Source of the DNA: CAZLQF01 sp964561545
GTDB taxonomy: Bacteria > Bacteroidota > Bacteroidia > CAILMK01 > CAYYUA01
DNA: 13,337 nucleotides
Direction: 5' to 3'
NCBI GenBank assembly: GCA_964561545.1
Contig: CAZLQF010000053.1
Span: forward strand, 1 to 13,337
Shown here: positions 6,347-13,337 of the stretch, in pieces
How positions within the stretch are numbered: position 1 is the first letter of the stretch
Layout: every line of letters begins with the position of its first letter
Translations under genes and position numbers: made by a program
Notes under the pieces: generated by a model
The model's input: the letters and a program-made list of their open reading frames with translations, nothing else
Database searches by the model: none
What the model was told of the DNA's origin: nothing

Positions 6347-7540
6347 TTACCTGAACATATCCGGTAGCGAAACAACAATAGAACCAGCATTGCCTCCAAA
6401 GCCAGCTGCATTGATCATGATTTTCCGAACCAATGCGGGAGGTTGGTTTTTAAAACTCAAGCCATAGGGAAATTCCGGTGTTTTTTGGTACTTGAGGCAT
6501 TGCAAAGCTAAATACAAGCCTAATGCTGCAGATGCACCAAAGGTGTGGCCTTGTTTCCATTTGGTTGAGTACAAATATGGCGTTTGATTACCAAATATGG
6601 CTTCAATGGCATTGAGCTCAGCTTGGTCCCCTTGATTGGTACCTGGGGCATGCATCAGGATCATATCTACGGGTGCTTCAGAAAGCTGGTTTCTTAAAGC
6701 CATCTGCATAGATCGCTGAAAGCAGGTACCTGCGTCCGAAATACCGGTGAAGCCTTCCAATGGTTCATTGCCTAAACCTACAGATTCGACTACAGCCATT
6801 GGATTTGATTCACCCAATTGTTCAACTTCACAATTTTGGAGCAAAAAGCTGGCACTTCCCGCTCCCAGCACCATTCCGTGGGGCTGAGCCTCCCCCGTAT
6901 TAAGGGGTTGGCATGGATAAATCTCCGTACTTTCTTCAGCGTATATGCCAAGGGCTTTCATTTGGTGTAAGGTAAATGAGGTTAACGGTGCTTCTGATCC
7001 TCCTGCCAAAAAATAATCAGCCATTCCAGCTTTCAGCCAGGCCATTCCATTGGCCAATCCTTGTATGGTGGTGCTGCATGTAATTGAGTGGCTAAATACA
7101 GGCCCCGCCCATCCCAAGTCATCCATTACCCAGCTTGATATATTACCCAGCGTGGTAGTGGGGGATGTAAAAGCTGAAGTAGTGGACTTATCAGCTTCGA
7201 GAAAATGCTGGTGATGATGCTCAAAAGCTTCAGTTGCCCCTCTTGAGGAGCCTATATTAATACCAACGGTACCGCTTTTGACCGGATACTGGCTTTTTAC
7301 CATCCTGGCCGTTAAAATCGCCATTAAAACCGAGCGATCCAATTTGCGATAAGGTTTGCGCTCTTTGGTTAAATCCTTCAAAGCATTTGATCCTTCTTCT
7401 CCTAAAGAAGCTATAAGCCAATCTTCTTGCTCTATTTGAGTAGATTTGATGTAGGACGCTAAACTAAACAACTCCTTTTGAGGCAACAATCCCTCGGCTC
7501 CAACATAACCGCAAGCCATAATCCCCACAGCACGCTTCAT
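6347..7540 (-). CDS. Beta-ketoacyl synthase family protein (KAS II-like, divergent)
   Basis: The thiolase-fold condensing enzyme has 397 residues from the ATG at 7538-7540. It keeps the catalytic residues of KAS enzymes: Cys155 (SHSITCSTTIQGLANG), His297 (MHAPGTNQGD, a variant of HGTGT), Lys327 and His332 (STKWKQGHTFGAS). Glycine-rich NAAGFGGNAGS near the end completes the fold. It would join an acyl group to malonyl-ACP in fatty acid, polyketide or pigment synthesis. The divergent motifs and the solitary position beside an SDR, without acyl carrier protein, dehydratase or fabD, argue against primary FabF and for a specialised route such as aryl-polyene/flexirubin-like or secondary lipid synthesis; this is inference. 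A GTG at 7604-7606 would add 22 residues. I prefer the ATG because MKRAVGIMACGYV aligns with the usual KAS first strand. Confidence 0.88.
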   Translation of the reverse strand: MKRAVGIMACGYVGAEGLLPQKELFSLASYIKSTQIEQEDWLIASLGEEGSNALKDLTKERKPYRKLDRSVLMAILTARMVKSQYPVKSGTVGINIGSSRGATEAFEHHHQHFLEADKSTTSAFTSPTTTLGNISSWVMDDLGWAGPVFSHSITCSTTIQGLANGMAWLKAGMADYFLAGGSEAPLTSFTLHQMKALGIYAEESTEIYPCQPLNTGEAQPHGMVLGAGSASFLLQNCEVEQLGESNPMAVVESVGLGNEPLEGFTGISDAGTCFQRSMQMALRNQLSEAPVDMILMHAPGTNQGDQAELNAIEAIFGNQTPYLYSTKWKQGHTFGASAALGLYLALQCLKYQKTPEFPYGLSFKNQPPALVRKIMINAAGFGGNAGSIVVSLPDMFR

Positions 7541-7723
7541 GCTAATTCCATCATTTTTTAGTGCGGCACGAATTTCAGATTTTAATACCAAACTGAATAA
7601 CACCACTGAATGTTTAAAACTTGAAAAGCGTCAAATCAATAACCCTTATTTGCACAAATTTGAGCATATAATTATGGTAATTGCCACCAATTAATTGGCT
7701 ACTTCTAAACCCAAGCAATTGTT

Positions 7724-8446
7724 ATGTGCACGCTTACTTTTATTCCAAATGAGACCCATACCATTTTCACGTCCAACAGGGACGAAAGTAAGGAGCGAGC
7801 CAAGGCATTCTTCCCTAAATTGATGCGTTTTAAGAACCTTCAAGTTATGTTTCCAAAAGACCCGGATCAGGGAGGTACCTGGATTGCCGCTGGTAACGAT
7901 GGCAGGGTTATATGCCTCATGAACGGTGCTTTTCAGCCTCATCAAACAAACCCACCCTATAGAAAAAGCCGGGGGCTGGTAGTTTTAGCATCCTTTGAAT
8001 ATTCCTCATTCGATGATTTTATCCGACAGATCAACCTACAACAAATCGAGCCTTTTACATTGATCATGTGGGAACCCAATAACCCCCAAATGCAATTGAA
8101 GGAGCTCAGATGGGATGGTCAACAAAAGCATTTTCAACAACACAACCCCTATCGACCTCAGATTTGGTCATCTACACAACTTTATCCGCAACGCGTCCAG
8201 AAAAAGCGGCAGCAATGGTTTGAAGATTGGCTCAAGGAGAATACAGTCAGGGATTTGGAAGCCATTCGCCACTTTCACCACTATGGCGGAGAAGCCAATG
8301 CGGAAGAAAACCTGAGAATGACCAAATACCAAGAAGTGGAAACTTTAAGTATTACTAGTGTGGAAATAGGAACTGACCAACTACAAATGGTCCATGAAGA
8401 TTTAGAAAGTGAGGATATACAAGCAGATGCGTTGAGGCTTATTTAA
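7724..8446 (+). CDS. NRDE family protein (TANGO2-like, DUF833)
   Basis: The 240-residue protein begins MCTLTFIP, and Cys2 would become N-terminal after Met removal, as in Ntn-hydrolase-like folds. The family-naming Asn-Arg-Asp-Glu stands at 18-21 (SNRDES), and a second conserved block, DQGGTWIAAGNDGRVICLMNG, at 48-68. These mark the NRDE/TANGO2 family (PF05742). Its biochemical role is unsettled; animal TANGO2 has been linked to heme and lipid handling. No signal peptide or membrane segment is seen, so it is probably cytoplasmic. It is a little shorter than animal TANGO2. It is divergent from the ketosynthase gene and is followed after 76 bases by the DUF2237 gene, which has its own promoter-like element. 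Confidence 0.88.
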   Translation: MCTLTFIPNETHTIFTSNRDESKERAKAFFPKLMRFKNLQVMFPKDPDQGGTWIAAGNDGRVICLMNGAFQPHQTNPPYRKSRGLVVLASFEYSSFDDFIRQINLQQIEPFTLIMWEPNNPQMQLKELRWDGQQKHFQQHNPYRPQIWSSTQLYPQRVQKKRQQWFEDWLKENTVRDLEAIRHFHHYGGEANAEENLRMTKYQEVETLSITSVEIGTDQLQMVHEDLESEDIQADALRLI

Positions 8447-8493
8447 CTTCATTAAAATATGGCAAGGATTAGCAGTACTTAGGTGATATTTCC

Positions 8494-8501
8494 TAATTTT
8501 G
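8494..8501 (+). promoter_or_regulatory. -7 promoter element upstream of the DUF2237 gene
   Basis: TAATTTTG matches TAnnTTTG exactly and lies 21 bases before the ATG at 8523. No TTTG or TTG occurs at the right distance for a -33 element, so strength is uncertain. It would give a leader of about 15 bases. Confidence 0.4.
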
Positions 8502-8522
8502 CATTGCTAAAATGTTAATTAT

Positions 8523-8900
8523 ATGGCAAGAAATGTTTTTGGTGAGGAATTGATGACATGCAGCACTGAACCAATGACCGGTTTTTACCGTGATGGCTGC
8601 TGTAAAACGGATGAAGATGACATCGGCAACCATACAGTATGCTCCGTAATGACCGAAGAATTCCTTGAATTTACCAAACAACAAGGCAATGATTTATCAA
8701 CGCCTCGCCCTCAATTTGGATTCCCGGGATTAAAACCTGGAGACCGGTGGTGCTTGTGCGCTATGCGTTGGCAGGAAGCTTATTATGCTGAAGCTGCTCC
8801 TAAAGTTATCCTGGAAGCAACTGATGAAAAAACCTTACAATTCATTGATCTACATATTTTGGTGCAATTTGCTGTTAAGGAGGAATCCAAGCGTGAATAG
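8523..8900 (+). CDS. DUF2237 family protein
   Basis: The 125-residue protein matches the DUF2237 family (PF09996) over nearly its whole length. Recognisable blocks are CSTEPMTGFYRDGCC (13-27), GNHTVCSVMTEEFL (35-48), GNDLSTPRPQFGFPGL (55-70) and KPGDRWCLCAMRWQEA (71-86). Six Cys (13, 26, 27, 40, 77, 79) and His37 are placed as in relatives from memory, which suggests metal binding or redox chemistry, but no function is established. It has no signal peptide and is likely cytoplasmic. It lies downstream of the NRDE gene and ends before a 664-base noncoding gap. Identity of the family is close to certain; its role is not known to me. Confidence 0.93.
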   Translation: MARNVFGEELMTCSTEPMTGFYRDGCCKTDEDDIGNHTVCSVMTEEFLEFTKQQGNDLSTPRPQFGFPGLKPGDRWCLCAMRWQEAYYAEAAPKVILEATDEKTLQFIDLHILVQFAVKEESKRE

Positions 8901-9564
8901 GTAGTGGTTGGCGTTACTGGATAGTTAACCAAGTGTTCAATCAATACATCATAGTACCATATTCAATTTGCATCCTTAGAATCTAATCAATGGGTTTCAA
9001 AATTGTCTAATGCTCATTCCTGGCAAGTCCGAACGCCAATTTAATTTCTCCCCTCTTGAGCCCTTGTTATTTAAGCATTTGAAAAGCAATAAACATTACA
9101 ACAGTAATGCTGAAATGGGAAGAGCGAAATATCACAATCACCCAAGGAGCTTCAATTACAAATACCAAGCGTAAAGTTAAGGGCTGCATTTAACATTGGC
9201 CAGTAGCTTAATCCTTTAAGCACCCTTGTTTTTACATTTGCTAACGCTTCCAGGCTTATTAACCTTTTATAACAAGATGAATAGACTCAAAATTCTTTTC
9301 CCGTAAATTTTTAAAATCGGAACGAGGCTGTAACGATAGCGTCAGCTAAAATTACCAAAAATCGGGTGCTGATTCATAAAACCATTTAATCCACAATAAA
9401 ATGATATTGGAGACATAACCATGTGCTTAACAAATGCCCTCCATATTTAACTATTGCTCAATGGGGAAGATTGGTTTAGGACCAAGTCAAGATTTTTAAA
9501 ATTATTTAATTTCCTACCGTTAACTTTTAGGTTTTAAATATCTGTACTGGTCGTTGATTTGCAC
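8901..9564. other. Long noncoding gap between convergent genes
   Basis: These 664 bases lie between the DUF2237 gene (+) and maf (-). Stops crowd all frames; the longest ATG frame I noticed (9107-9193, 28 codons) has no supporting signal. One exact TAnnTTTG match, TACATTTG at 9233-9240, lacks a -33 partner. No intrinsic terminator stem with a T-run, tRNA-like fold or known riboswitch was recognised. It could hold an sRNA or the remains of a gene too decayed to see. Confidence 0.5.
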
Positions 9565-10143
9565 CTATCCCAATTTAAGCAATTCTTCATATACCTTATG
9601 CACCGGCAAACCTACTACATTGAAGTAAGAACCCTTGATCCATTCAACGCCTATTAGTCCAATCCATTCCTGGATGGCATAAGCTCCCGCTTTATCAAAT
9701 GGCTGATAATACTTAATGTAATGTTCAATTGCTTGCTGATCCAAATCCTTGAATTTTACCTCGGTTATGTCAAAAAAATTAGAGGATTGCCCAGCATTTA
9801 TAATGGAGCAACCTGAAATAACCCGATGGGTTTGACCAGAAAGCATGGATAAATAGGCATGAGCCTCTGCTTCATTTTTGGGTTTACCAAGCACCTGATC
9901 TTTAAACGTTACAATGGTATCAGCTCCAACAATCACATAATTTTCAGTAAATGCATTAAAATATTGAGCTTTTCTTGCCGCTAACTGAACGGGGATCTCT
10001 TCAATGGCCCAATTAGCACTGTAAGATTCATCTACATCAGATTTTTTAACCTGAAATGACAAACCAAGCTGCTCTAACAATGCTTGGCGCCTTGGAGAAC
10101 CTGAAGCCAAAACGATGTTTTTTTGTGGTAGGAAGTTGACCAT
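9565..10143 (-). CDS. maf: Maf family nucleoside triphosphate pyrophosphatase
   Basis: The 192-residue protein hydrolyses nucleoside triphosphates, probably dTTP/UTP and modified forms, to monophosphates, and in some bacteria affects septum formation. The Maf signature LASGSPRRQALLEQLGL lies at 12-28. The catalytic Asp75 is in VGADTIV, and GKPKNEAEA (87-94) and SGQTHRVISG (102-111) follow. DKAGAYAIQ (150-158) and GSYFNVVGLP (171-180) are typical of the YhdE-type (dTTP/UTP) branch. The length is normal and the start is the ATG at 10141-10143. It lies 121 bases after the prenyltransferase gene on the same strand; the gap shows no clear promoter or terminator. A kdsC-like, UbiA-like, maf order is, from memory, common in Bacteroidota. 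Confidence 0.95.
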   Translation of the reverse strand: MVNFLPQKNIVLASGSPRRQALLEQLGLSFQVKKSDVDESYSANWAIEEIPVQLAARKAQYFNAFTENYVIVGADTIVTFKDQVLGKPKNEAEAHAYLSMLSGQTHRVISGCSIINAGQSSNFFDITEVKFKDLDQQAIEHYIKYYQPFDKAGAYAIQEWIGLIGVEWIKGSYFNVVGLPVHKVYEELLKLG

Positions 10144-10264
10144 TTATGGATGTTATTTCTAATTAAGTGGCTAAAGGATTAAGGAACTTAAAATCACCTC
10201 ATTGAGATCAGGATATTTAAGCACTCACTAAAGTTATAACATATAAAATCAAATTATCTTCATG

Positions 10265-11146
10265 TTAAACCATGCATCTTAAAAACATGGACAAAATACC
10301 AATAACCATCAATACCTTGCTTTCCTGACTTAAATAACTGAAATGGACTTTTCGGTCCGCCTTTGTCATTTTTTTAATGAAATGAACAGTGATGGCTCCT
10401 ATGAAGACCAATAAGTAGCCTGCCAATACGTAATTTTGAATTTGCCAAGCAAAAATTACAAAACCCGCTAATAAGATAATTAATGTAACCGCTAAGGATA
10501 TGACAATACGCTTGGCTTGAGGCAAACCCAAAACAATGGGCACTGTTCTACTTCCAAAATATTGATCGCCTTCCATATCTTCCATGTCCTTTACAATTTC
10601 TCTAATCCAGCCGGTTAAAAAAGCAAAACCACTGTAAAACAATACATAATTGAAATGCAGCCCACGGTCAAACAACCAAACCATAAAAACAACCACGCCC
10701 ATTAAGCTGGCAATAACAAGGTTACCGATGATCAAGCGGTGTTTCAAAGTGGAAGAATACAATAACAATAAGGTGGCCACGGCCATGTTAAAAAAACCAA
10801 GCCGCCAAGACAAGTAAAATCCAATAAGCACCCCAATAGCAGTCATAATAAGGTGCAGGATCATGGCTGCCCTGCGGCTTACATATTTCCCCAAAACCAC
10901 CTTCTGTGGTTTGTTAATGACATCAATCTTGGTGTCAAAGTAATCATTAATGGCATAACCGCCAGCTGTAAGTAAAGCTGTGGCAGCAATCATTAAATAA
11001 AACCGGTCATCAAAATTAAAGTCAAAACATCCCGGTGAGGGAAGGGTGGCATACACCAAGCATTGGGTTAAGACCAGGATTAACAGATTCTGAAACCTGA
11101 TGAGCCTTACAAAACTGAGAATGGTCTGAATTAAATTCGTACCCAA
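10265..11146 (-). CDS. UbiA family prenyltransferase (geranylgeranylglycerol-phosphate geranylgeranyltransferase-like)
   Basis: The 293-residue integral membrane enzyme has about eight or nine hydrophobic segments, for example 21-34, 51-66, 98-114, 119-131, 139-159 and 215-233. Both Asp-rich motifs of UbiA enzymes are present: NDYFDTKID (67-75), and KDMEDMEGD (186-194), which bind prenyl diphosphate through magnesium. It would transfer a prenyl chain to an acceptor. Close relatives in Bacteroidota are usually annotated as geranylgeranylglyceryl phosphate geranylgeranyltransferase, but quinone or other acceptors are possible. The start is unusual: the only usable codon before the first membrane helix is TTG at 11146-11144, inside the last 16 bases of kdsC. 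The next Met (52) would remove the first helix. The overlap indicates translational coupling with kdsC. Confidence 0.9.
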   Translation of the reverse strand: MGTNLIQTILSFVRLIRFQNLLILVLTQCLVYATLPSPGCFDFNFDDRFYLMIAATALLTAGGYAINDYFDTKIDVINKPQKVVLGKYVSRRAAMILHLIMTAIGVLIGFYLSWRLGFFNMAVATLLLLYSSTLKHRLIIGNLVIASLMGVVVFMVWLFDRGLHFNYVLFYSGFAFLTGWIREIVKDMEDMEGDQYFGSRTVPIVLGLPQAKRIVISLAVTLIILLAGFVIFAWQIQNYVLAGYLLVFIGAITVHFIKKMTKADRKVHFSYLSQESKVLMVIGILSMFLRCMV

Positions 11147-11640
11147 TTGCCCTGCACTTTGAGGATCATTTCTATTACTTCACGAACGCATCCATTGCCA
11201 CCACCTTTTTTACACTGATAATCTGCCAGATCGACAATTTCTTGCACGGCATCATTGGGGCATGCAGCAATTCCAGCTTGTTTCATAACCGGGGCATCAG
11301 GAACGTCATCGCCCATAAAAAGTACTTTCTGAGCCTCGATGGCATGTTGATGAAGAAATTGATGGAATGCCTCCGTTTTATTTTCTTCGTAAAAATAAAT
11401 ATGGTTAACACCTAACTTTCTTAATCGCTTAAAAACACCATCTGATCCACTTCCTGAAATAACGCTCAAATGATAGTGATGTTGCAGCGCATGTTTAACC
11501 GCAAAGCCATCTTTGATATTTAAGGTTCTTATCATGCTCCCATCATTGAGCAATAAAAGCTCACCACTTGTAAAAACACCATCAACATCAAAAACGAATG
11601 CTTTGATCTTTTCAAGCTTATTAAAAAAATGATCTTCCAT
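11131..11640 (-). CDS. kdsC: 3-deoxy-D-manno-octulosonate 8-phosphate phosphatase (KdsC-like HAD)
   Basis: The 169-residue HAD phosphatase of the compact, cap-less C0 type removes phosphate from Kdo-8-P, a step in making Kdo for lipopolysaccharide. Motif I is FDVDGVFT with nucleophile Asp18 and acid Asp20. Motif II is Ser62 (VISGSGSD), motif III Lys88 (EENKTEAF), and motif IV GDDVPD with Asp111 and Asp112. The C-terminal GGGNGCVREVIE (147-158) is the KdsC tail that completes the neighbour's active site in the tetramer. Length is normal. The related YrbI-type sugar phosphatases look alike, so substrate is inferred. Its 3' end overlaps the UbiA prenyltransferase start by 16 bases. It lies 128 bases after the proline dehydrogenase gene, a gap with three GGTTCAA copies. 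Confidence 0.92.
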   Translation of the reverse strand: MEDHFFNKLEKIKAFVFDVDGVFTSGELLLLNDGSMIRTLNIKDGFAVKHALQHHYHLSVISGSGSDGVFKRLRKLGVNHIYFYEENKTEAFHQFLHQHAIEAQKVLFMGDDVPDAPVMKQAGIAACPNDAVQEIVDLADYQCKKGGGNGCVREVIEMILKVQGNWVRI

Positions 11641-11768
11641 GGTTCAACTAAAGGTTCAAGCTGTTTTTTTCTGGTTATAATGGCTTACGGGGTGTTCTAT
11701 GATTATTATTAATTAATCTTCGGAGCTACAATGTAATATGGGTTCAACCATCATTCGAGGGTTTTAGC

Positions 11769-12950
11769 TTACGAAGCTTTTCTTCGTTGCAACTCCTGAT
11801 TGATGTAATCGAGTTCTTTTTGTACTTGACCAGTTATAGAGCTGTTTTCTTCAGCCCTTCTGAGTAAATACGGAACTACGGCTTTCACTTTCCCATAAGG
11901 TATGTATTTGGCAACATTGTATCCTTCTTTACCCATGTTGAAGGTTAAATAATCACACATTCCATAAAGTTGAGAAAACCAAACATGTACATGTTGTGGA
12001 TCTATATTTCTTTCCTCCATTTCATGTAAGGTCAGGGAAGTACTTATTTCATTATGAGATGCTACTGCTAATAATACTTCATCAATATGGTCCAGGCAAA
12101 ATTTGATGGCTTTGTTGTAGTCCCTGTCCGTATCTTCCTTCTGATCGTAAACGGGTGATTCGTAACCCTGTTTGGCAGCTCTTTCAAGCTCTTTTTCTAA
12201 ATAAGCACCCCGCACAAGTTTAACGCCTAAATAGAATCCTTGCTTATTGGCATATTCATAACATTGTTTCAGGTAATGAAGCCGATCTTTGCGGTAAAGT
12301 TGAAATGTATTGATAACGAGGGCTTTTTCCTTGTTGTATTTTTCCATCATTTCTATCACAAGCTGATCTATAATAGGCTGCATCCACGTTTCTTCCGCAT
12401 CTACCATCACAGATACATCCAACTTATAAGCTTTATTAAAAATAAACTCAAAGCGCTCTCTTAATTTATCGAGGGTTTGCTTTTCATCAATCCCTGGGTT
12501 TTGCTGGCTGGATAAATTTTCCAACATTTTATTAGAAGCAATCGCACTTGGCTTAAAAACACTGAAAGGAATGTTTTTGGCCTCTGCTGCATAATCAATA
12601 TTGCGGGCAAATTCTTCTGTTGCTCGTTCAAATTCAGCTTCCTCTTCCTTCCCTTCTAAAGCATAATCCAGGATGGTATATACGTTATAGTTGGCCAATT
12701 GGTCGGCCAATTTTTTGCAATCATCCAATGTTTCTCCACCTATAAATTGACGGTATAGGGTATTTTTAATAATACCATTCACCGGAAGGCCGAATTTCAC
12801 CGCTAATTTTAATCCTATTTGCCCTGGTTTGCTTAGAATTGGATTTTGAAGTAGCTTAAACAAATACTTACCCCGGTAGAGGTCTTGGTTGCTTTTACTT
12901 TGATAAGCAATTTCGGTATCTTCAAAATTGATCTCTGCAATGCTACTCAT
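11769..12950 (-). CDS. Proline dehydrogenase, monofunctional
   Basis: The 393-residue FAD enzyme oxidises proline to pyrroline-5-carboxylate, passing electrons to the quinone pool at the membrane face. The TIM barrel carries VSVMVDAEETWMQP (179-192), FQLYRKDRL (216-224), KLVRGAYLEKE (244-254, flavin and substrate side) and the proline-binding end motif PYLLRRAEENSS (360-371) with Arg364 and Arg365. It has no P5C dehydrogenase or DNA-binding domain, so it differs from the large bifunctional PutA and resembles the stand-alone PRODH (PutB-type) form; a P5C dehydrogenase must be elsewhere. N-terminal residues 1-60 are the helical arm normal for the Bacteroidota and mitochondrial versions. The start is the ATG at 12948-12950. 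The 387 bases upstream contain no gene, so its promoter should lie there, but I could not locate it with confidence. Confidence 0.95.
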   Translation of the reverse strand: MSSIAEINFEDTEIAYQSKSNQDLYRGKYLFKLLQNPILSKPGQIGLKLAVKFGLPVNGIIKNTLYRQFIGGETLDDCKKLADQLANYNVYTILDYALEGKEEEAEFERATEEFARNIDYAAEAKNIPFSVFKPSAIASNKMLENLSSQQNPGIDEKQTLDKLRERFEFIFNKAYKLDVSVMVDAEETWMQPIIDQLVIEMMEKYNKEKALVINTFQLYRKDRLHYLKQCYEYANKQGFYLGVKLVRGAYLEKELERAAKQGYESPVYDQKEDTDRDYNKAIKFCLDHIDEVLLAVASHNEISTSLTLHEMEERNIDPQHVHVWFSQLYGMCDYLTFNMGKEGYNVAKYIPYGKVKAVVPYLLRRAEENSSITGQVQKELDYINQELQRRKAS

Positions 12951-13337
12951 AATATCATAACTTAGGCCTCACAAATTAAGTACAATTTAAGGAAGAATTG
13001 AAGCGATCCAATGAACGGCTCCCAAACATTCCTTTAATGATTATACAAGCAGCCGGGAAATGTGTTTGTTTGGTAAAGATAAAAGCAGCCGAAATCTCAA
13101 TTGTTTTAGACCGAACTTTCGAGATACTAAAAGGCTAAATACTTTTTCATAGAGGGAGTTGAAACAAGATTAATGATTGCTGTTTGTTGACTACAATCAT
13201 GCCAATTAACACTTAATTTAAAGAATAATTCTGTTAACTGGTTCAGCAAAAATAATGAAAACTCAAAGCTCCTCATCTCTACACATTTCAATTTTTGGTA
13301 ATCAATACTTTACTTAAAAAGGTAGCGTAACCATAAA
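12951..13337. other. Noncoding region upstream of proline dehydrogenase, to window edge
   Basis: No open frame of useful length is seen in these 387 bases. On the minus strand TTAATTTG (12981-12974) is one base from TAnnTTTG and 24 bases from the proline dehydrogenase ATG, but it has no -33 partner. A seven-base inverted repeat, ATGATTG/CAATCAT, lies at 13173-13200, within what chance allows. AGCAGCCG occurs twice, near 13050 and 13085. The next gene would begin beyond the edge. Confidence 0.45.

Noticed and set aside
7541..7606. GTG start adding 22 residues to the ketosynthase
   Set aside because: The ATG at 7538-7540 places the first beta-strand as in other KAS proteins; the extension has no family resemblance. 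It remains possible.
9107..9193. 28-codon frame in the 664-base gap
   Set aside because: Short, no ribosome-binding or promoter signal, and no recognisable product; expected by chance.
13173..13200. Seven-base inverted repeat ATGATTG/CAATCAT
   Set aside because: A repeat of this length and spacing is expected about once by chance in a region of this size, and no gene start lies at a suitable distance.
1..13337. CRISPR array, tRNA/rRNA, insertion sequence, phage or defence system
   Set aside because: Read through on both strands: no regularly spaced repeats, no tRNA-like segment, no transposase, integrase, nuclease or toxin motif in any convincing frame.

Overview
The window reads as a chromosomal stretch of a member of the Bacteroidota. 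Two proteins end in a type IX secretion (T9SS) sorting domain. Several upstream regions carry matches to the Bacteroidota promoter (TTTG, then about 19-20 nt, then TAnnTTTG), and most starts lack a Shine-Dalgarno (SD) sequence. A separate purQ, a UbiA-type prenyltransferase with kdsC and maf, and a monofunctional proline dehydrogenase fit that phylum. I cannot place it more precisely. Base composition leans AT by eye and looks even, with no sign of a transferred island.

Layout. 1-1200 (+): remains of a secreted sialidase-like protein, broken by an in-frame stop and two frameshifts and running off the left edge. 1640-3365 (-): purQ followed by a quinone oxidoreductase of the PIG3 type, probably read from a promoter lying almost on the purQ start. 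3366-3715: a divergent regulatory region with an inverted repeat and repeated TGACAA motifs. 3716-4177 (+): a small heat shock protein with an unusually strong SD and its own terminator. 4358-5377 (+): a T9SS-secreted protein of unknown function, with promoter and terminator. 5488-7540 (-): a beta-ketoacyl synthase followed by a short-chain dehydrogenase. 7724-8900 (+): an NRDE/TANGO2-family protein and a DUF2237 protein. 8901-9564: long noncoding gap. 9565-12950 (-): proline dehydrogenase, kdsC, a UbiA prenyltransferase whose TTG start lies inside kdsC, and maf. 12951-13337: noncoding to the window edge.

How the genes work together. Most are housekeeping: purine synthesis (purQ), proline catabolism, Kdo supply for lipopolysaccharide (kdsC), prenyl-lipid synthesis (UbiA), nucleotide sanitation or septum-linked Maf, and protein quality control (Hsp20). 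The ketosynthase-dehydrogenase pair could supply two steps of an acyl chain-building route, but no acyl carrier protein or dehydratase is present here. I see no CRISPR array, tRNA, rRNA, transposase, phage gene or toxin-antitoxin pair, and no multigene system that looks undescribed. The most interesting signals are regulatory: the hsp20 leader (strong SD, possible SD-masking stem, duplicated AAAGGAGGT, inverted repeat), the near-leaderless purQ promoter, and the decayed sialidase.
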